A DNA stretch of 64,000 bases from Ryuthela nishihirai (GCA_038380435.1 JAWZYU010000019.1:24391801-24455800), one strand, 5' to 3'; counted from the first letter of the stretch, positions 1-10,720 are shown. The notes: generated by a model from the letters alone, not told the origin. Numbers and translations are program-made.

Positions 1-854
1 AATGAAATATATATAATATTGTATTTCTCAGATACACAATTTTGAAGTATTACATTTTCTAATATATGTTCTTCTTTATACATAGTTTGTCCAATAAAAA
101 TCATATATTTATTCATACCATATATATGGAAAATTTTAATATCATATTTCATTAGTGTTGTATAATTTTACCTACATTTTTCAGTACAAGTCTGAGAAAA
201 AATGTTGTCTTCCACGAGAGTAAAAACTCGCTTGTGGAAGAAATTTAATAGTTATGTTGTAATAAAATGAAAAGGCAACATGCTTCAGTTTCACATTTCC
301 TCACATTTTGCTAGCTTGATCAAAAAATCTAAGTAAATATTTAACTAATTTGTAAGTTTGAAAATTATCATTAAGAATAAATGAAATAAAAAAAAAAATA
401 AAAAGACTTTACTGGGTAGAAAAACAGAAAAAAATATAAAAATCTATGTATTGAACTGTGCGTTAGTAAGTGGTTCAGTTGAGCACCTTAAGGGCAACTC
501 AGCATCAAATGAAATTTTATTACATTTAAATCTCTTTTATTTCTAAAACAGTCTCAAATTTACCACATATTCTTCCACCATAAATATGCAGTGAGAAGCC
601 TGAAGAAGGATGTCTCATATCTTTGCAACGTAAAAGAAGAAAGAAATAATATCCACTCTACTGTCCTTTATTGTGGCATGGTAAGATTAAAATAATTGAA
701 CTAGGTTTCGATAGTCGTGAATAAGAGAATTCAAGTGATCAGGAATAACCGGATGGAGTCTCCTTTTGTATTTTTGCCACCAAGCCGCAGTCATTACTCT
801 TAAGTATGAATCAATATTTTTGGTAAAGTTTAGTACTTGTGTGGCAACACTAAA
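1..854. other. AT-rich sequence, no gene seen
   Basis: This stretch is AT-rich with many short A and T runs. I see no recognisable protein, RNA gene or repeat family. Short open frames here have no family signature and are frequent by chance at this base composition. Confidence 0.6.
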
Positions 855-1250
855 TTGGGTTGTTTTACTTCTGAGAGGCACTTTTTTGCACACAATGGGC
901 TAAATGGCCAGTTCATAAAAACCCCGAAGGTTCAGAGAAGGTTGGAGGAGGGACCCAATGGTCAACTGTCGTAAGACAGATGCTAGCCTCCCACCAAGAC
1001 CATCCAGCGCATTCTTTAACGTGCACTGGGTATGACTCTCCCTCACATGGTGCCACGGCTTAACGTCCCATCCAACGGACGGACGGATGAACGGATGGCG
1101 GCCTTACAAAGCCCATCCGTATCCCCTGTTCACTGGCGAGGACGGGGAGTTTTGGGGATATAATTCTCAACACCGACCCAGCTGGGACTCGGACTTGCGA
1201 ACTGCAGATTACTAGTCTGACGCGCTACCAACTGAGTCACCCCCAGCCCC
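855..1250 (-). mobile_element. SINE-A, tRNA-derived, near full length
   Basis: On the minus strand the element starts at 1250 with a tRNA-like head. Its box A-like TGACTCAGTTGG and degenerate box B GTCCGAGTCC are pol III internal promoter motifs. The body follows (a phrase like GTTGAGATTTATCTCCGCAA and a GACGG cluster). The shared tail contains CTTCGG, GGCCATTTAGCCCA and GAGGTAAAACAACCCAA. The same three-part layout recurs at about a dozen places in the window and is best defined by the copy at 21223-21603. This copy is about 396 bp and diverged, with an enlarged GACGG repeat in the body. I see no clear target-site duplication. SINEs encode no protein and depend on a LINE reverse transcriptase. 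Confidence 0.85.
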
Positions 1251-1551
1251 CTGTCAACTTGAATTTTTCCCATTGAAGTGACATTCAGTGGTGATTCTCA
1301 AAATTAGGTTTGCATTTTTTTTTTCTTCTAAAATTTCGAATTCTAAATTAATAATTCCAGAGTCTCAGCTAAGCAGAATGCGACTTTTTCTTCCAAAAGC
1401 AAAATATAATATCCGAATCCTCGACTTTTACATTGTCTCTTCGTTGCATGTTGTATTAAGCGAGACTTATGTGTGACCCATTTAACCTGAAAAACTCTGA
1501 CAGCGCATCCTTGAATGCCGCGATGCGAAGACTATAACAGTGAGCTTAGAG

Positions 1552-1623
1552 CGGGAAGGAAGGGGGAAGTGGAGCCCATCGGAGAAGGAAGGGGAGAAGT
1601 GGAGCCCTTCGGAGAAAGAAAGG
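1552..1623. repeat. Purine-rich ~30-bp tandem repeat, about 2.4 copies
   Basis: A unit of about 30 bp (GAAGGAAGGGG..AAGTGGAGCCC.TCGGA) occurs twice in full and begins a third time. It lies in otherwise unremarkable sequence (1251-1819) where I see no gene. Confidence 0.7.
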
Positions 1624-1819
1624 GACTTTTCTTCTGACCCGTCGAAAGGATTGAAAGTGGATTGCTGCGCTTTCGAAGGCAGCATATTTAAATACTTTTA
1701 GTAAAGTCGGGCCAACACTCTAGGACTGTGCGACTGAATATTCTCGGTGGGAAGGTGGATTAAGTCTGCACCATTATCAAATATATATATAGGTAATATG
1801 AAGTGTTGTTTATTAAATA

Positions 1820-2647
1820 TAATATTTAACCAAGAGATACCGAGTTTATGGTTTCGTTCAGTCCGTTAGCTACCGTGTGATTATGAGCCACTAAAGACAT
1901 TCGTCTAACAGATCTCTCAAATAAATAGCAGGGATCTTGACACAGATCTTTAAAACATTTCTTGAAAAATGCAAGAAAAATTCATAAGAATAATAATTAT
2001 TTTCACTCAATTACCTTTAACTGCATTCTCAAATGGTGAATAGATGGCCTCCCTTGGACTCCTTGGATTCGGCCCTGGGTGCCAATGAGTTTTTATTTTT
2101 CTACATACGTGATTTTAGTCTAATGAAATTTAAAAAAAGAAGTCATCAATTTCAGATTCATTTTGTTTTCAAACAGACAAATGATATCCCAATACCGAAA
2201 TAAAACACGTAACCACGGAAACCGTTAGCTTCCTTGTTTAGAAAGGTGACCATTACTCTTGTATGTGGATTTAAAAGAGTGACATTCACTAAAGCTTCTC
2301 GAAATTAACTTTCGTTTTCTTTTTAATTTCGATTTCTCAATTAATAAGCCCAGGGTCTTAGGATATCGATATAGTAAATATATCCGTACGTTGGATATAA
2401 CCGACACGTTCCCTGTCAGTATGAATTTTTTATACAAAGTATCCGTTGGATACATTTTAGATAAAGAAAGAAAAAACAGTATTTTGCGGAATTAATGAGA
2501 ACAATTAAATTTATAATTTTTAGCACTCTAAATAAAACTGAAGGAAACGACATATTGAATTACAAGAGATTCAGAATTATGATTCTTTGATTACATGCAT
2601 TAATTATTTGATTTATATGGTATGTCAACATTTAGATTTATTGCAAT
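1820..2647. repeat. Dispersed repeat R, copy 1
   Basis: This ~830-bp stretch reappears, diverged and with several deletions, at 46551-47309 in the same orientation. Shared landmarks include TAATATTTAACCAAGA at the start, GTGATTTTAGTCTAATGAAA, CACTAAAGCTTCTCGAAATT, a GATATCGATAT block and ATTTATTGCAA at the end. I see no coding frame kept between the copies, no terminal inverted repeats and no tRNA head, so the family is unclassified. Confidence 0.75.
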
Positions 2648-2904
2648 ATTCCGTTTCAAATGCTTATAATCACTAGTGAATTTTATTCTTATAGTAACTC
2701 TAATAGAACGGATATAGGAAAAAAGAACAGATCATGTGACAATAGAACTTGATTTTGGGAAATATTTGCTTAGAAATTAAATTCCCCAACGGTAAAAAAG
2801 AGATTTATTTTTTAAAACCCTGTATACAATACCCTCCAAAAATGTATTACTATAAGAATTTATTGTATTCTAATGGGTAATTTTTTATTTTAACGTGCAA
2901 TATT

Positions 2905-3068
2905 ATGGCTCTCCCGTACACAAAGCCACGGCTTAACATCCCATCTGACGGATGACGGCCTTTCGAAGCCCCTTTGGTGTCCCATATTGACCAAGGTCTG
3001 TACGGGGAGTTTTGCGGAGATAAATCTCAAAGCTGACCCAGCTGGGACTCGAACCAAAGCCACCTAGA
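2905..3068 (-). mobile_element. SINE-A fragment (body plus part of head)
   Basis: The minus strand carries the SINE-A body: the GCCACGGCTTAA motif, the GACGGATGACGG cluster, and a phrase like the usual body start with CAGCTGGGACTCGAA next to it. The tail is missing at the low-coordinate end and the tRNA-like head is lost after box B. Sequence on either side (2648-2904 and 3069-3389) is AT-rich with nothing I can name. Confidence 0.75.
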
Positions 3069-3389
3069 TACAACACGTCTGGACACTGAGGTAACAGAAG
3101 ACATTATTTTAAACATATAGCATTATTTATTTTATCTACTTTTATACAAAATCAAATGGTAGTTATTTATTTTCTAAAAGTTTCGAAATTAATTTTATAA
3201 TATTCTCAAATGTTCTAATAAATTCTTAATGAATAAATTATTTCAGTTTAATCGGTTTTAAAAGAAATAGTTTTAATTGCAATTTTAAGCAAATTGCACC
3301 ACTTGAAATGTTATACATAATTAATATCTCTCCTTTATTCTCTCCGTTTGTTCAAGGCTGTCCAGGCCTGATGTATCAAGGTGACCTTG

Positions 3390-3450
3390 CTCGAATCTGG
3401 GAACTGCAGATTACGAGCCTGGAACACTACCCACAGAGCCCCACCCGACG
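3390..3450 (-). mobile_element. SINE-A tRNA-like head fragment
   Basis: Read on the minus strand, this is the head of SINE-A only: GGGGCTCTGTGGGTAGTG, then an anticodon-arm-like CCAGGCTCGTAATCTG and a degenerate box B. The body and tail are absent. Confidence 0.6.
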
Positions 3451-3886
3451 AAATGGGTGATAATCAGTAACGAAAATGCCAATGACCCACTTGGTGTCAC
3501 ATGTGATTCTTCTCATAAATAACTTGTTACGATCGATAGAAGACAAACAATTACAATCTAGCACAGCCGGGAAAAAAGGGGGGAAAGGTCCACGATTTCC
3601 CCCTTTTGAGAATTCTAGTAAAGGTAATGGAAAACACAAATCATTATACGTGTGCATATTTCACGCATTTTTCATGATTTGTTTGAAAAAAAACACTAAA
3701 AGGAAAGTGCTACATTGTAATGAAAATCCAGTTTTTTTAACCCCCCATCTTTTTTACCCTCCACCCCCATTCATTTTTCTAGATTCTGTCCTCGCTCTGA
3801 CATTGCATCTAACCAATGCATTGTCTTGTCTGGAGCTAATGGGATCTTTACCTACACGGCTAGTTCCCCGATTCCCGACATAGATA
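3451..3886. other. Intergenic sequence, no gene seen
   Basis: There is a 135-codon open frame on the plus strand (3476-3883), but it is rich in low-complexity Lys/Asn/Phe and Pro runs from poly-A and poly-C tracts and has no family signature. Part of the stretch (about 3640-3800) is distantly similar to 7330-7520 and to 13680-13800, so it is probably old repeat DNA. Confidence 0.5.
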
Positions 3887-4418
3887 GGGGTGGCTCAGTC
3901 GGAAGTGCGCCAGGTTCGTAATCTGCAGTTCCAAGGTTTGAGTCCCAGCTGGGCCAGCGTTGAGATTTATTTCCTCAAAACTCCCCGCCATGCCCTTGGG
4001 CAGTACGGGAACACGATCATCAGTATCAGAAAGATCGTCGTCCGTCGGTGTGACATTAAGCCGGGTTCGGTGTACGGAAGAGCCGTATTCTCTGCACGTT
4101 AAAGAACGCGCTGGATGACCTTGAAAGTAGGATACCATCTGTCTCTTTCCCCCTACAATCTTTCCCCGATCTCTTTCTTATGACACTCTTTGAGCCCTTG
4201 GGGTTCTTGTGACCTGGACATTAGCCCAGTTTATGCACTGCAAGTGTGCAATAGAGCCATACCCTGTGCATGTTACTGAACACAGTGGATGATCTTGACT
4301 AGAGTCTACCAGCTGTCCAGTCGGTCTCCTCCCCCAACCTGCTCTTAGCCTTCGGGATTATTGTGACCTGCCCATATTGTGTGCAAAAATTGCTGCTCAG
4401 AGGAAAAACAACCCAACC
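3887..4418 (+). mobile_element. SINE-A with duplicated tail
   Basis: The head begins GGGGTGGCTCAGTCGG (box A) with a box B-like GGTTTGAGTCC. The GTTGAGATTTATTTCC body and the CCATACCCTGTGCA-type segment follow. The tail occurs twice in succession, each time after a GTTAAAGAACGC-like or GTTACTGAACAC-like lead-in. The second tail ends GAGGAAAAACAACCCAACC. The duplicated tail looks like the first step toward the arrays at 5643-7262 and 19661-20512. Confidence 0.85.
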
Positions 4419-4827
4419 GCATAAAGACCCTTGTAATAATATCGCATCCGAAGGACGCATGACATTTCAACACCATTAGGTATTTCCATTGATACTGAGG
4501 TTAGGCAAAGGATATGGGAGTAAATTTCAGTGATAGAATATTTGGGACTTGAGGCTGGTAACCACCGATCATGAGCCAGATGAGCTACAGACAGGACCAA
4601 CTCCTAGTCAATAGTGGTTCACACAAAGTTCTGATGTCGGAATTAATAATCTAAATTTTCCGATTTTCGGGAAGTGATGAATTTCATTCTGATGAATAAC
4701 TTTGAACGAATGCTATTCCAGATATTTTTGATTGCTTAGTTTCATTTAAAGAATATTAATAGACTCCTCAATACATGGAGAATGTATATAGAGTAATCAA
4801 AAACTTTTGAAAGTTAGATATCAATTT
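4419..4827. other. Intergenic sequence, no feature seen
   Basis: I see no coding, RNA or repeat signature here. It leads directly into the 41-bp tandem array. Confidence 0.5.
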
Positions 4828-5642
4828 GACATTGTATCTCAGAAATATCAAACTTTCTAGGCGTGTAGGTCGTTGTATCTCAGAAATATCAAACTTGCTA
4901 GGTGTGTAGGTTATTGTATCTCAGAAATATCAAACTTTTTAGGTGTGCAGGTGATTGTATCTCAGGAATATAAAACTTGCTAAGTGTGTAGGTGATTGTA
5001 TATCTCAGAAATATCCTGTACCTACGTGTGTAAGCGATTGTGTCTCAGAAATATCAAACTTGCTAGGTGTGTAGGTGATTGTATCTCAGAAATATCAAAC
5101 TTGCTAGGTGTGCAGGTGATTGTATCTCAGGAATATCAAACTTGCTAGGTGTGTAGGTGATTGTATCTCAGAAATATCAAACTTGCTACGTGTGTATGCA
5201 ATTGTATCTCAAAAATATCAAACTTGCTAAGTGTGCAGGTGATTGTATCTCAGGAATATCAAACTTGCTAAGTGTGTAGCTGATTGTATCTCAGAAATAT
5301 CAAACTTGCTAGGTGTGTAGGTGATTGTATCTCAGAAATATCAAACTTGCTACGTGTGTATATAATTGTATCTCAGAAATATCAAACTTTCTAGGTGTGC
5401 AGGTGATTGTATCTCAGGAATATCAAACTTGCTAAGTGTGTAGGTGATTGTATCTCAGAAATATCAAACTTGCTAGGTGTGTAAGTGATTGTGTCTCAGA
5501 AATATCAAACTTGCTAGGTGTGTAGGTGATTGTATCTCAGAAATATCAAAGTTGCTAGGTGTGCAGGTGATTGTATCTCAGGAATATCTAACTTGCTAGG
5601 TGTGTAGGTGATTTTATCTCAGAAATATCAAACTTGCTAGGT
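4828..5642. repeat. 41-bp minisatellite, about 20 copies
   Basis: A 41-bp unit that includes ATTGTATCTCAGAAATATCA and AACTTGCTAGGTGTGTAGGTG is repeated head to tail. Variants alternate between CAGAAATAT and CAGGAATAT and between GTGTAGG and GTGCAGG in a partly ordered way, so multi-unit blocks were probably copied together. One unit near 5000-5030 is disrupted. There are no unique spacers, so this is an ordinary tandem array and not a CRISPR. It ends at GCTAGGTAAAG, where the SINE-tail array begins. Confidence 0.95.
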
Positions 5643-7262
5643 AAAGAAATAGGTAAAAGAACTCAACTGGATTGAAGGATACCATCTGTCTCCCAACAGC
5701 TGTTCCATTGGGTCCCCTCCTCCAAAATTTTTTCAGCCTTCGGAGTCCTTGTGACCTGGCCATTTTGCCCACAGTGTGCAAAAAAGTGCCTCTTAGAAGT
5801 AAATGAACTCAACTTGACTGGAGTCTACCATCTATCTCCCAATAGCTGTTCCAGTGGGTCCCCTTCCCCCAACCTACTTTCAGCCTTCGGGGTCCTTTTG
5901 ACCTGTCCGTTTAGCCCATTATGTGAAAAAAGTACCTCTCAGAGTTAAAACAAATCAACTGGACTGGATCTACCATCTGTCTCCCAATAGCTGTTCCAGT
6001 GGGTCCCCTCTCTCAACCTTCTCTCAGCCTTCGGGGTCCTTGTGATCTGGCCATTTAGTCCATGGTGTGCAAAAAAAGTGCCTCTCAGAGGTAAAACAAC
6101 TCAACTGGACTGGAGGCTACCCTCTGTCTCCCAATAGCTGTTCCAGTGGGTCCCATCTCTCAACCTTCTCTCAGCCTTCGGGGTCCTTGTGATCTGATCA
6201 TTTAGCCCATGGCGTGCAAAAAAGTGCCTCTCAGAGGTACAACAACTCAACTGGACTGGAGGCTACCATCTGTCTCCCAATAGCTGTTCCTGTGGGTCTC
6301 CTCCCTCAATCTTCTCCGAGCCTTCGGGGTCCTTGTGACCTGGCCATTTAGCCCATGGTGTGCAAAACAGTGCCTCTCAGAACTAAAAGAACTCAACTGG
6401 ATTGGAGTCTACCATCTGGCTCATAACAACTCTTCCAGTGGGTCCACTCCCCCAACCTTTTCTCAGCCTTCAGGGTCCTTGTGACCGGGCCATTTATCCC
6501 ATGGTGTGCAAAAAAGTGCCTCTCAGAGTAAAAAGAACTCAACTGGACTGGATGCTACCATCTGTCTCCCAACAACTGTTTCAGTGGGTCCACTCCCCTA
6601 ACATTTTTTCAGCCTTTGGAGTCTTTGTGACCTGGCCATTTAGCTCATGTTTGCAAAAAAGTTCCTTTCAGAGGTAAAACAACTCAACTGGACCGGAGCC
6701 TACCATCTGTCTCCCAACAGCTGTTCCAATGGGTCCCCTCCTCCAACCTTCTCTCAGCCTTCGGGGTCCTTGTGACCTGGCCATTTTGCCCATGGTGTGC
6801 AAAATAGTGCCTCTCAGAGCTAAAAGATCTCAACTGGACTAGACTCTACAGCTGTTCCAGTGGGTCCCCTACCCCAACCTTCTGTCAGTCTTCGGGGACT
6901 TTATGGCCTGGCTATTTAGTCCACGATGTGCAAAACTGTGCATCTCAGAGGTAAAACAACTCAACTGAACTGGAGGCTTCCATCTGTCTACCAACAGCTG
7001 TTCCAGTTGTGTCCCCTCCCCCAACCTTCTCTCAGCCTTCGGGGTCATTGTGACCTGGCCATTTAGACCATGGTGTGCAAAGAAGTGCCTCTCAGATTTT
7101 AAACAACTCAACTGGATATGAGACTTCCATCTGACTCCCAACAGCTGTCCCAATGGATCCCCTCCTCCAACCTACTCTCAGCCTTCGGTATCCTTGTGAC
7201 CTGGCCCTTTAGCCTATGATGTGCAAAAAAAATGAAGCTCAAAGGTAAACTAACCCAACCCT
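5643..7262 (+). repeat. Tandem array of the SINE-A tail, 11 units of ~145 bp
   Basis: The 3' part of SINE-A is repeated head to tail with no tRNA head or body in between. Each unit reads AACTCAACTGGACTGGAGNC, TACCATCTGTCTCCCAACAG, CTGTTCCAGTGGGTCCCCTC, CAGCCTTCGGGGTCCTTGTG, ACCTGGCCATTTAGCCCATG, then GTGTGCAAAAAAGTGCCTCTCAGAG in pieces. Counting the CCTTCGG-like motif gives 11 units (near 5731, 5880, 6027, 6175, 6319, 6467, 6609, 6757, 6886, 7034 and 7180). The lead-in here is ACTCAACTGGACTGG, not the GTTAAAGAACACGCTGGATGG of the dispersed copies, so this array has its own unit type. Confidence 0.92.
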
Positions 7263-7629
7263 TCGGATCCAAAATATTATCTGATTCCGAAATCTACAGC
7301 CTGAAATGCTAGTAATGTTGACAACTAATTATTAAACTTGTGAATATTTCATGTATTTTTCAAGAAATTTTTCCAAGACCTCTATAAACGAAGGGGAAAA
7401 TGTTATACTGCAATGGATCTCCAGTATCTCCACAACCCCTTTCCCATTTACTATATTCCGGATCTATTACATCAGTTCCAGCCTCCCCTGTATATTTTTC
7501 TAAATCCGGTCTTGATCTTACCCGTATTTTAGAATCTCATTATGTTGGTCAATCCTGATAGGATAAAAAGTCAGGTATCGTGACAGTATATTTTTTTTTA
7601 TCATTTTGTAAAACAATTACATCGATGTT
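7263..7629. other. Old repeat-like sequence, no gene
   Basis: No coding signal is visible. A stretch around 7330-7520 is distantly similar to 3640-3840 (a CATGTATTTTTCAAG-like phrase, poly-C blocks and a TCTAAATCCGGTCTTGATCT phrase). Confidence 0.45.
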
Positions 7630-7769
7630 GTATACAGTCGCTTGAAAAAATATACGTTTACTGTACACGAAGGTTGACAGATCACTGATTTCTAAAAAAA
7701 TCGTTGCAAGATGTTTTTTTCTGAATTCTGTAATCAACTAGTGTTCGGTTACTTTTTTTGAGCGACAGT
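7630..7769. mobile_element. Palindromic Tc1/mariner-type MITE, left arm deleted
   Basis: The right arm is complete: ACGAAGGTTGACAGATCACT, AATCGTTGCAAGATG, CTGAATTCTGTAATCAAC, ending TTTTTTTGAGCGACAGTA. The left arm keeps only its tip (TACAGTCGCTTGAAAAAATA), so it has lost about 75 bp. The full family is a near-perfect palindrome of about 210 bp with tips TACAGTCGCTCAAAAAA, flanked by TA, typical of Tc1/mariner non-autonomous elements. Other copies are at 12492, 18914-19400, 21072, 21950 and 30928. Confidence 0.85.
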
Positions 7770-7780
7770 AGATTCCCGTC

Positions 7781-8160
7781 CAGTTGGTTTGTTTTACCTA
7801 TAAGCGGCACTTTTTATCACACAATGGGCTTAATAGCCAGGTCACAAGGTCTCCTAAGAGTCAGAGAAGGTTGGGTAAGTGGACCCACTCGACAGCAATT
7901 GGGAGAGAGATGTTAGCCTCCCGTCAAGTCTATCCAGCGTGTTGTTTCATATGTAAACAAGATTCGGCTCTCTCTTGAACATCCATGGCTTACGGCATAG
8001 CATCCGCTTAGTGGATGGTTCCATTTCCAAACCTTCATTTGTCCCATTTGCAACAGAAAGCAAAGAAGAGGAATGCGGGGGCGTCATTGACACAGATGGG
8101 AATCGAACCTAGGAACTATAGATTGCAACCGTGGCACGCTACCGACAGAATCAACTCCGA
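7781..8160 (-). mobile_element. SINE-A, strongly diverged copy
   Basis: The tail is clear on the minus strand (read on plus: GTTTTACCTATAAGCGGCAC, TGGGCTTAATAGCCAGGTCA, CTCCCGTCAAG). The body has drifted, and the head keeps a box B-like GGTTCGATTCCC near 8105 and a weakened box A. It is about 380 bp, the family's usual length, so this is an old full-length insertion. Confidence 0.75.
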
Positions 8161-8330
8161 TCTGTGTTGTTAGGGAATTCTATTGTTTTCACATTTAGAA
8201 TAAATAAAATAAATATTTATATGTGATAATTTTCAGTTTCTAAGAGTGTGGCGTATTTTCTATTACACTGATTAAAATAAATCATTTTATGTGATAATTT
8301 TCAGTTTCTCCTAGTTGTGTGGGGCGGGGT

Positions 8331-8473
8331 GACTCAGTCGGTAGAGCGCCAGGCTCGTAACCTGTAGTTCCGAGGTTCGAGTCGCAGCTCAGTCAGCATT
8401 GAGATTTATCTCCGAAAAACTCCCTGCCCACCGTCAGTAGGGGAGACCGAATGGGACGTTAAGCCGTGGCCAT
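8331..8473 (+). mobile_element. SINE-A, 5' part, split by an RTE LINE
   Basis: The head is well preserved: GGGGTGACTCAGTCGGTAG (box A), an anticodon-arm-like CCAGGCTCGTAACCTG and box B GGTTCGAGTC. In the tRNA-like fold the anticodon would be CGT. The body follows to GACGTTAAGCCGTGGCCAT, where a LINE interrupts it. The SINE resumes at 10337. The 12-bp sequence AGCCGTGGCCAT stands at both edges (8462-8473 and 10337-10348) and is the likely target-site duplication. Confidence 0.85.
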
Positions 8474-10336
8474 CATCCTCAAGCAGCCATGGGCTACAGA
8501 GGTCCAACCAGACCGTGCAATTTAGTTCTCCAAGCATATCTTCCCTGAGCTACATCTGCTGCATCTGGCCAGTGCACACCAATTCTAACAAGGTCCTCTT
8601 TGACATTGTCAGCCCACCACATCCTAGGTCTCCCCCTCTTTCTGAGGCCTTAGGCACACTGTTCATAACCCTATTCACTAATCTCTAATTATCCATACGG
8701 GCAACATGGGCAAACAACGGAGTCTCTCTCTGCACAATATGCTGCTTAAAAGAGGTTGCTGACTCGTTTGCCTAACCTCATCATTAGTTGCAAAACTGAA
8801 CCACCTAGTGGTTCAGCTCTCTTTAATGCTTTCTATTAAGACTAGTAGTGTTTTGATTAAGGACATTCCTGCAGTTCTTTCTTTCTGAAATAAGCTCAAG
8901 TGCCTTATCACTCAGAAAATTCTGCGTCCTGTGCTCCATTTTTTCCTAAAAGAGTACTGTTAGTGTCCAAAAAGAGCCTGTTTAAAATGGCCCATTCTTC
9001 CTCAACTTCATTATTAAGCAAACCATGACTGTCATAATGACTAAGTAACCTATCATGGTAAGCTTTAGCTATAACTGGGTCTTTCAGAGCTTCAGTATTA
9101 AAGGTAAATTTTTTTAATTTATCACAACACTTTTTAAGTTTAAGATGCAAGACACTTTTAATAAGGTAATGGTCAGATTCAATTTTAGCTCCCCTATATG
9201 CCCTGGTATTTCTAACAGAACTAGCCCATTTGCTGTTAATTAATATATAATCAATCATATTCCTATGCACCACATCAGGTGAAACCCATGTGTATTTATG
9301 TATGTCGCGGTGTTTGTAACATGTGTTAGTTATTCTGAAACCATTAAGCTTACTTATCTGTAGGAGACGTTGCCCATTACCATTGCAGCTACCAATACCA
9401 AAAGGGCCTATTACTCCTCCCCAAAGGTCAGAGTCAGTACCAACTTTGGCATTGAAGTCACCTAGAACAAGGGTAATATCTCCTTTCTTGACAGAATTCA
9501 AAATATCCTGAAGTTGTCCTTAAAACATATCCTTCTCATCCTCATCGGCATCCTCAGTGGGGGCATAACAGCAGATAACATTCAAGTCTTTAATGCTTGT
9601 CTGAAATTTTGCTGTAAGAAATCTTTCATTAATGCACTCATATCCTAAAAGAGCATCACTGACATTGCTGAGCAGTTGAGCCACGCCTTGGTGATGCTTC
9701 CCATCCTCCCTCCGTGTAAAGAGAAATTTAAAGTTATTTTTAAGTATCTCACCTTTACCTGTCCATCTGGTCTCTTGCAAGCCTAGAATATCTAGGTTAT
9801 AGCGCTGGAATTCCTGCATGAGGACATCAAGAGAATAATCTCTATGTAATGTCGTCACGTTCCCCGTTCCTGCAGAGAGAAAATGATTAGTAGGATTTTT
9901 AAAGAAATTAGGTTTATTGAGATTGGTAGGGCCAACAATATCAAACAGCCCCCTTATCACAGGCATGGGGCAAAGACCTGTTCCTCTTCCGCCAAAGGCT
10001 GAAGTCACCGATGCTGGTAGGAACTTCAGACACCACCTTTTCAAGTGGACTTTTTCAAGAGCCATATGGCCTGCCTGAGACACATTACTCCAGTTTAGGC
10101 TTGACGATGCCCAACTAGCAATGCAAAGTTCAGGTACCTGCGATGGCCTCTGATTAGGATTATCCACCAGCTGATAATATGTATCCTATGCCTCTGTTCA
10201 CTTAGGACTGGCAACCCAGAAGCAAAAACACAGCAGCAGATTCTCCCTCAAAAGAGGCACACCAGTGCAGCAAGTCCAGGATCCATAATCAAACTCAAAT
10301 CCATAAACAAGTCCAGTATATTAGGTATAATATAGT
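8474..10336 (-). mobile_element. RTE-like LINE with an internal RT deletion, inserted in SINE-A
   Basis: Read on the minus strand, the element has a partial 5' leader (10336-10168), then an N-terminal leader and apurinic endonuclease domain. Visible endonuclease motifs are LGLQETRW, the catalytic-loop LGDFNAKVG, DYILINSKW and SDHYLIKS. Comparison with the fuller copy at 51663-55240 shows the sequence jumping from about 53230 to about 54730 in that copy's coordinates. This removes the whole reverse transcriptase palm but keeps the C-terminal end (near 8800). The endonuclease frame also has an in-frame TAA near 9518. The 3' end is GGCTGCTTGAGGATGATG, the same terminus as the 55-kb copy but with GAT instead of GGA repeats. 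It is dead and needs outside proteins to move. Confidence 0.9.
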
Positions 10337-10558
10337 AGCCGTGGCCATACCCTGTGCAAATAAAGATCATGCTGGATGCCTGCATGGGTGGCAACCATCC
10401 GTCTTCCAACAGCTGTTCCACTGGGTCCCCTCCCCCAACGTACTCTGAGCCTTTTGGATCCTTGTGACCTGGTCATTTAGCCCATGGTGTGTAAAAAAGC
10501 GCCGCTCAGAGGTGAAACAACCCAACGTTAAAGAACACGTTAGGTGGTCTTGAAGGGA
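10337..10558 (+). mobile_element. SINE-A, 3' part after the RTE insertion
   Basis: After the second copy of AGCCGTGGCCAT the SINE continues with ATACCCTGTGCA and the tail (CCATCCGTCTTCCAACAG, CTGGTCATTTAGCCCATGG, GAGGTGAAACAACCCAACG). A second tail unit starts with GTTAAAGAACACGTTAGG and breaks off at about 10558. Joined to 8331-8473, this makes one SINE of roughly normal length. Confidence 0.8.
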
Positions 10559-10638
10559 TTTCCACTTCTGAAGTGTTAACGGGAATTCTTGTTAGGAGCC
10601 CTTGAGGGCGAAACCAGGTGAAATTTTTTGAAAAAAAA

Positions 10639-10720
10639 TTCCAACACAAACCACAGATGCTCGCACATGCTTTTGGATGAAACACATGCTTTTTGGTGAA
10701 ACACATGCTTTTTGGGGAAG
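10639..10720. repeat. Tc1 scrap plus ~20-bp minisatellite
   Basis: Positions 10639-10663 are an exact 25-bp reverse-complement match to 12079-12103, the part of the Tc1-A transposase encoding EHLWFVLE. From about 10670 to 10720 a ~20-bp unit (GAAACACATGCTTTTTGG) is repeated about three times. Confidence 0.65.

Noticed and set aside
3476..3883. 135-codon plus-strand open frame
   Set aside because: Built from poly-A, poly-T and poly-C tracts with no domain or splice support, and part of it resembles non-coding repeat sequence at 7330-7520.
4828..5642. CRISPR-like regular repeat array
   Set aside because: Units are contiguous with no unique spacers, the window is animal DNA, and no cas genes are present. 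It is a minisatellite.
8340..8412. Functional tRNA gene
   Set aside because: The tRNA-like sequence is the head of a SINE-A: it runs into the SINE body, has a poor acceptor stem and recurs with the same 3' sequence many times.
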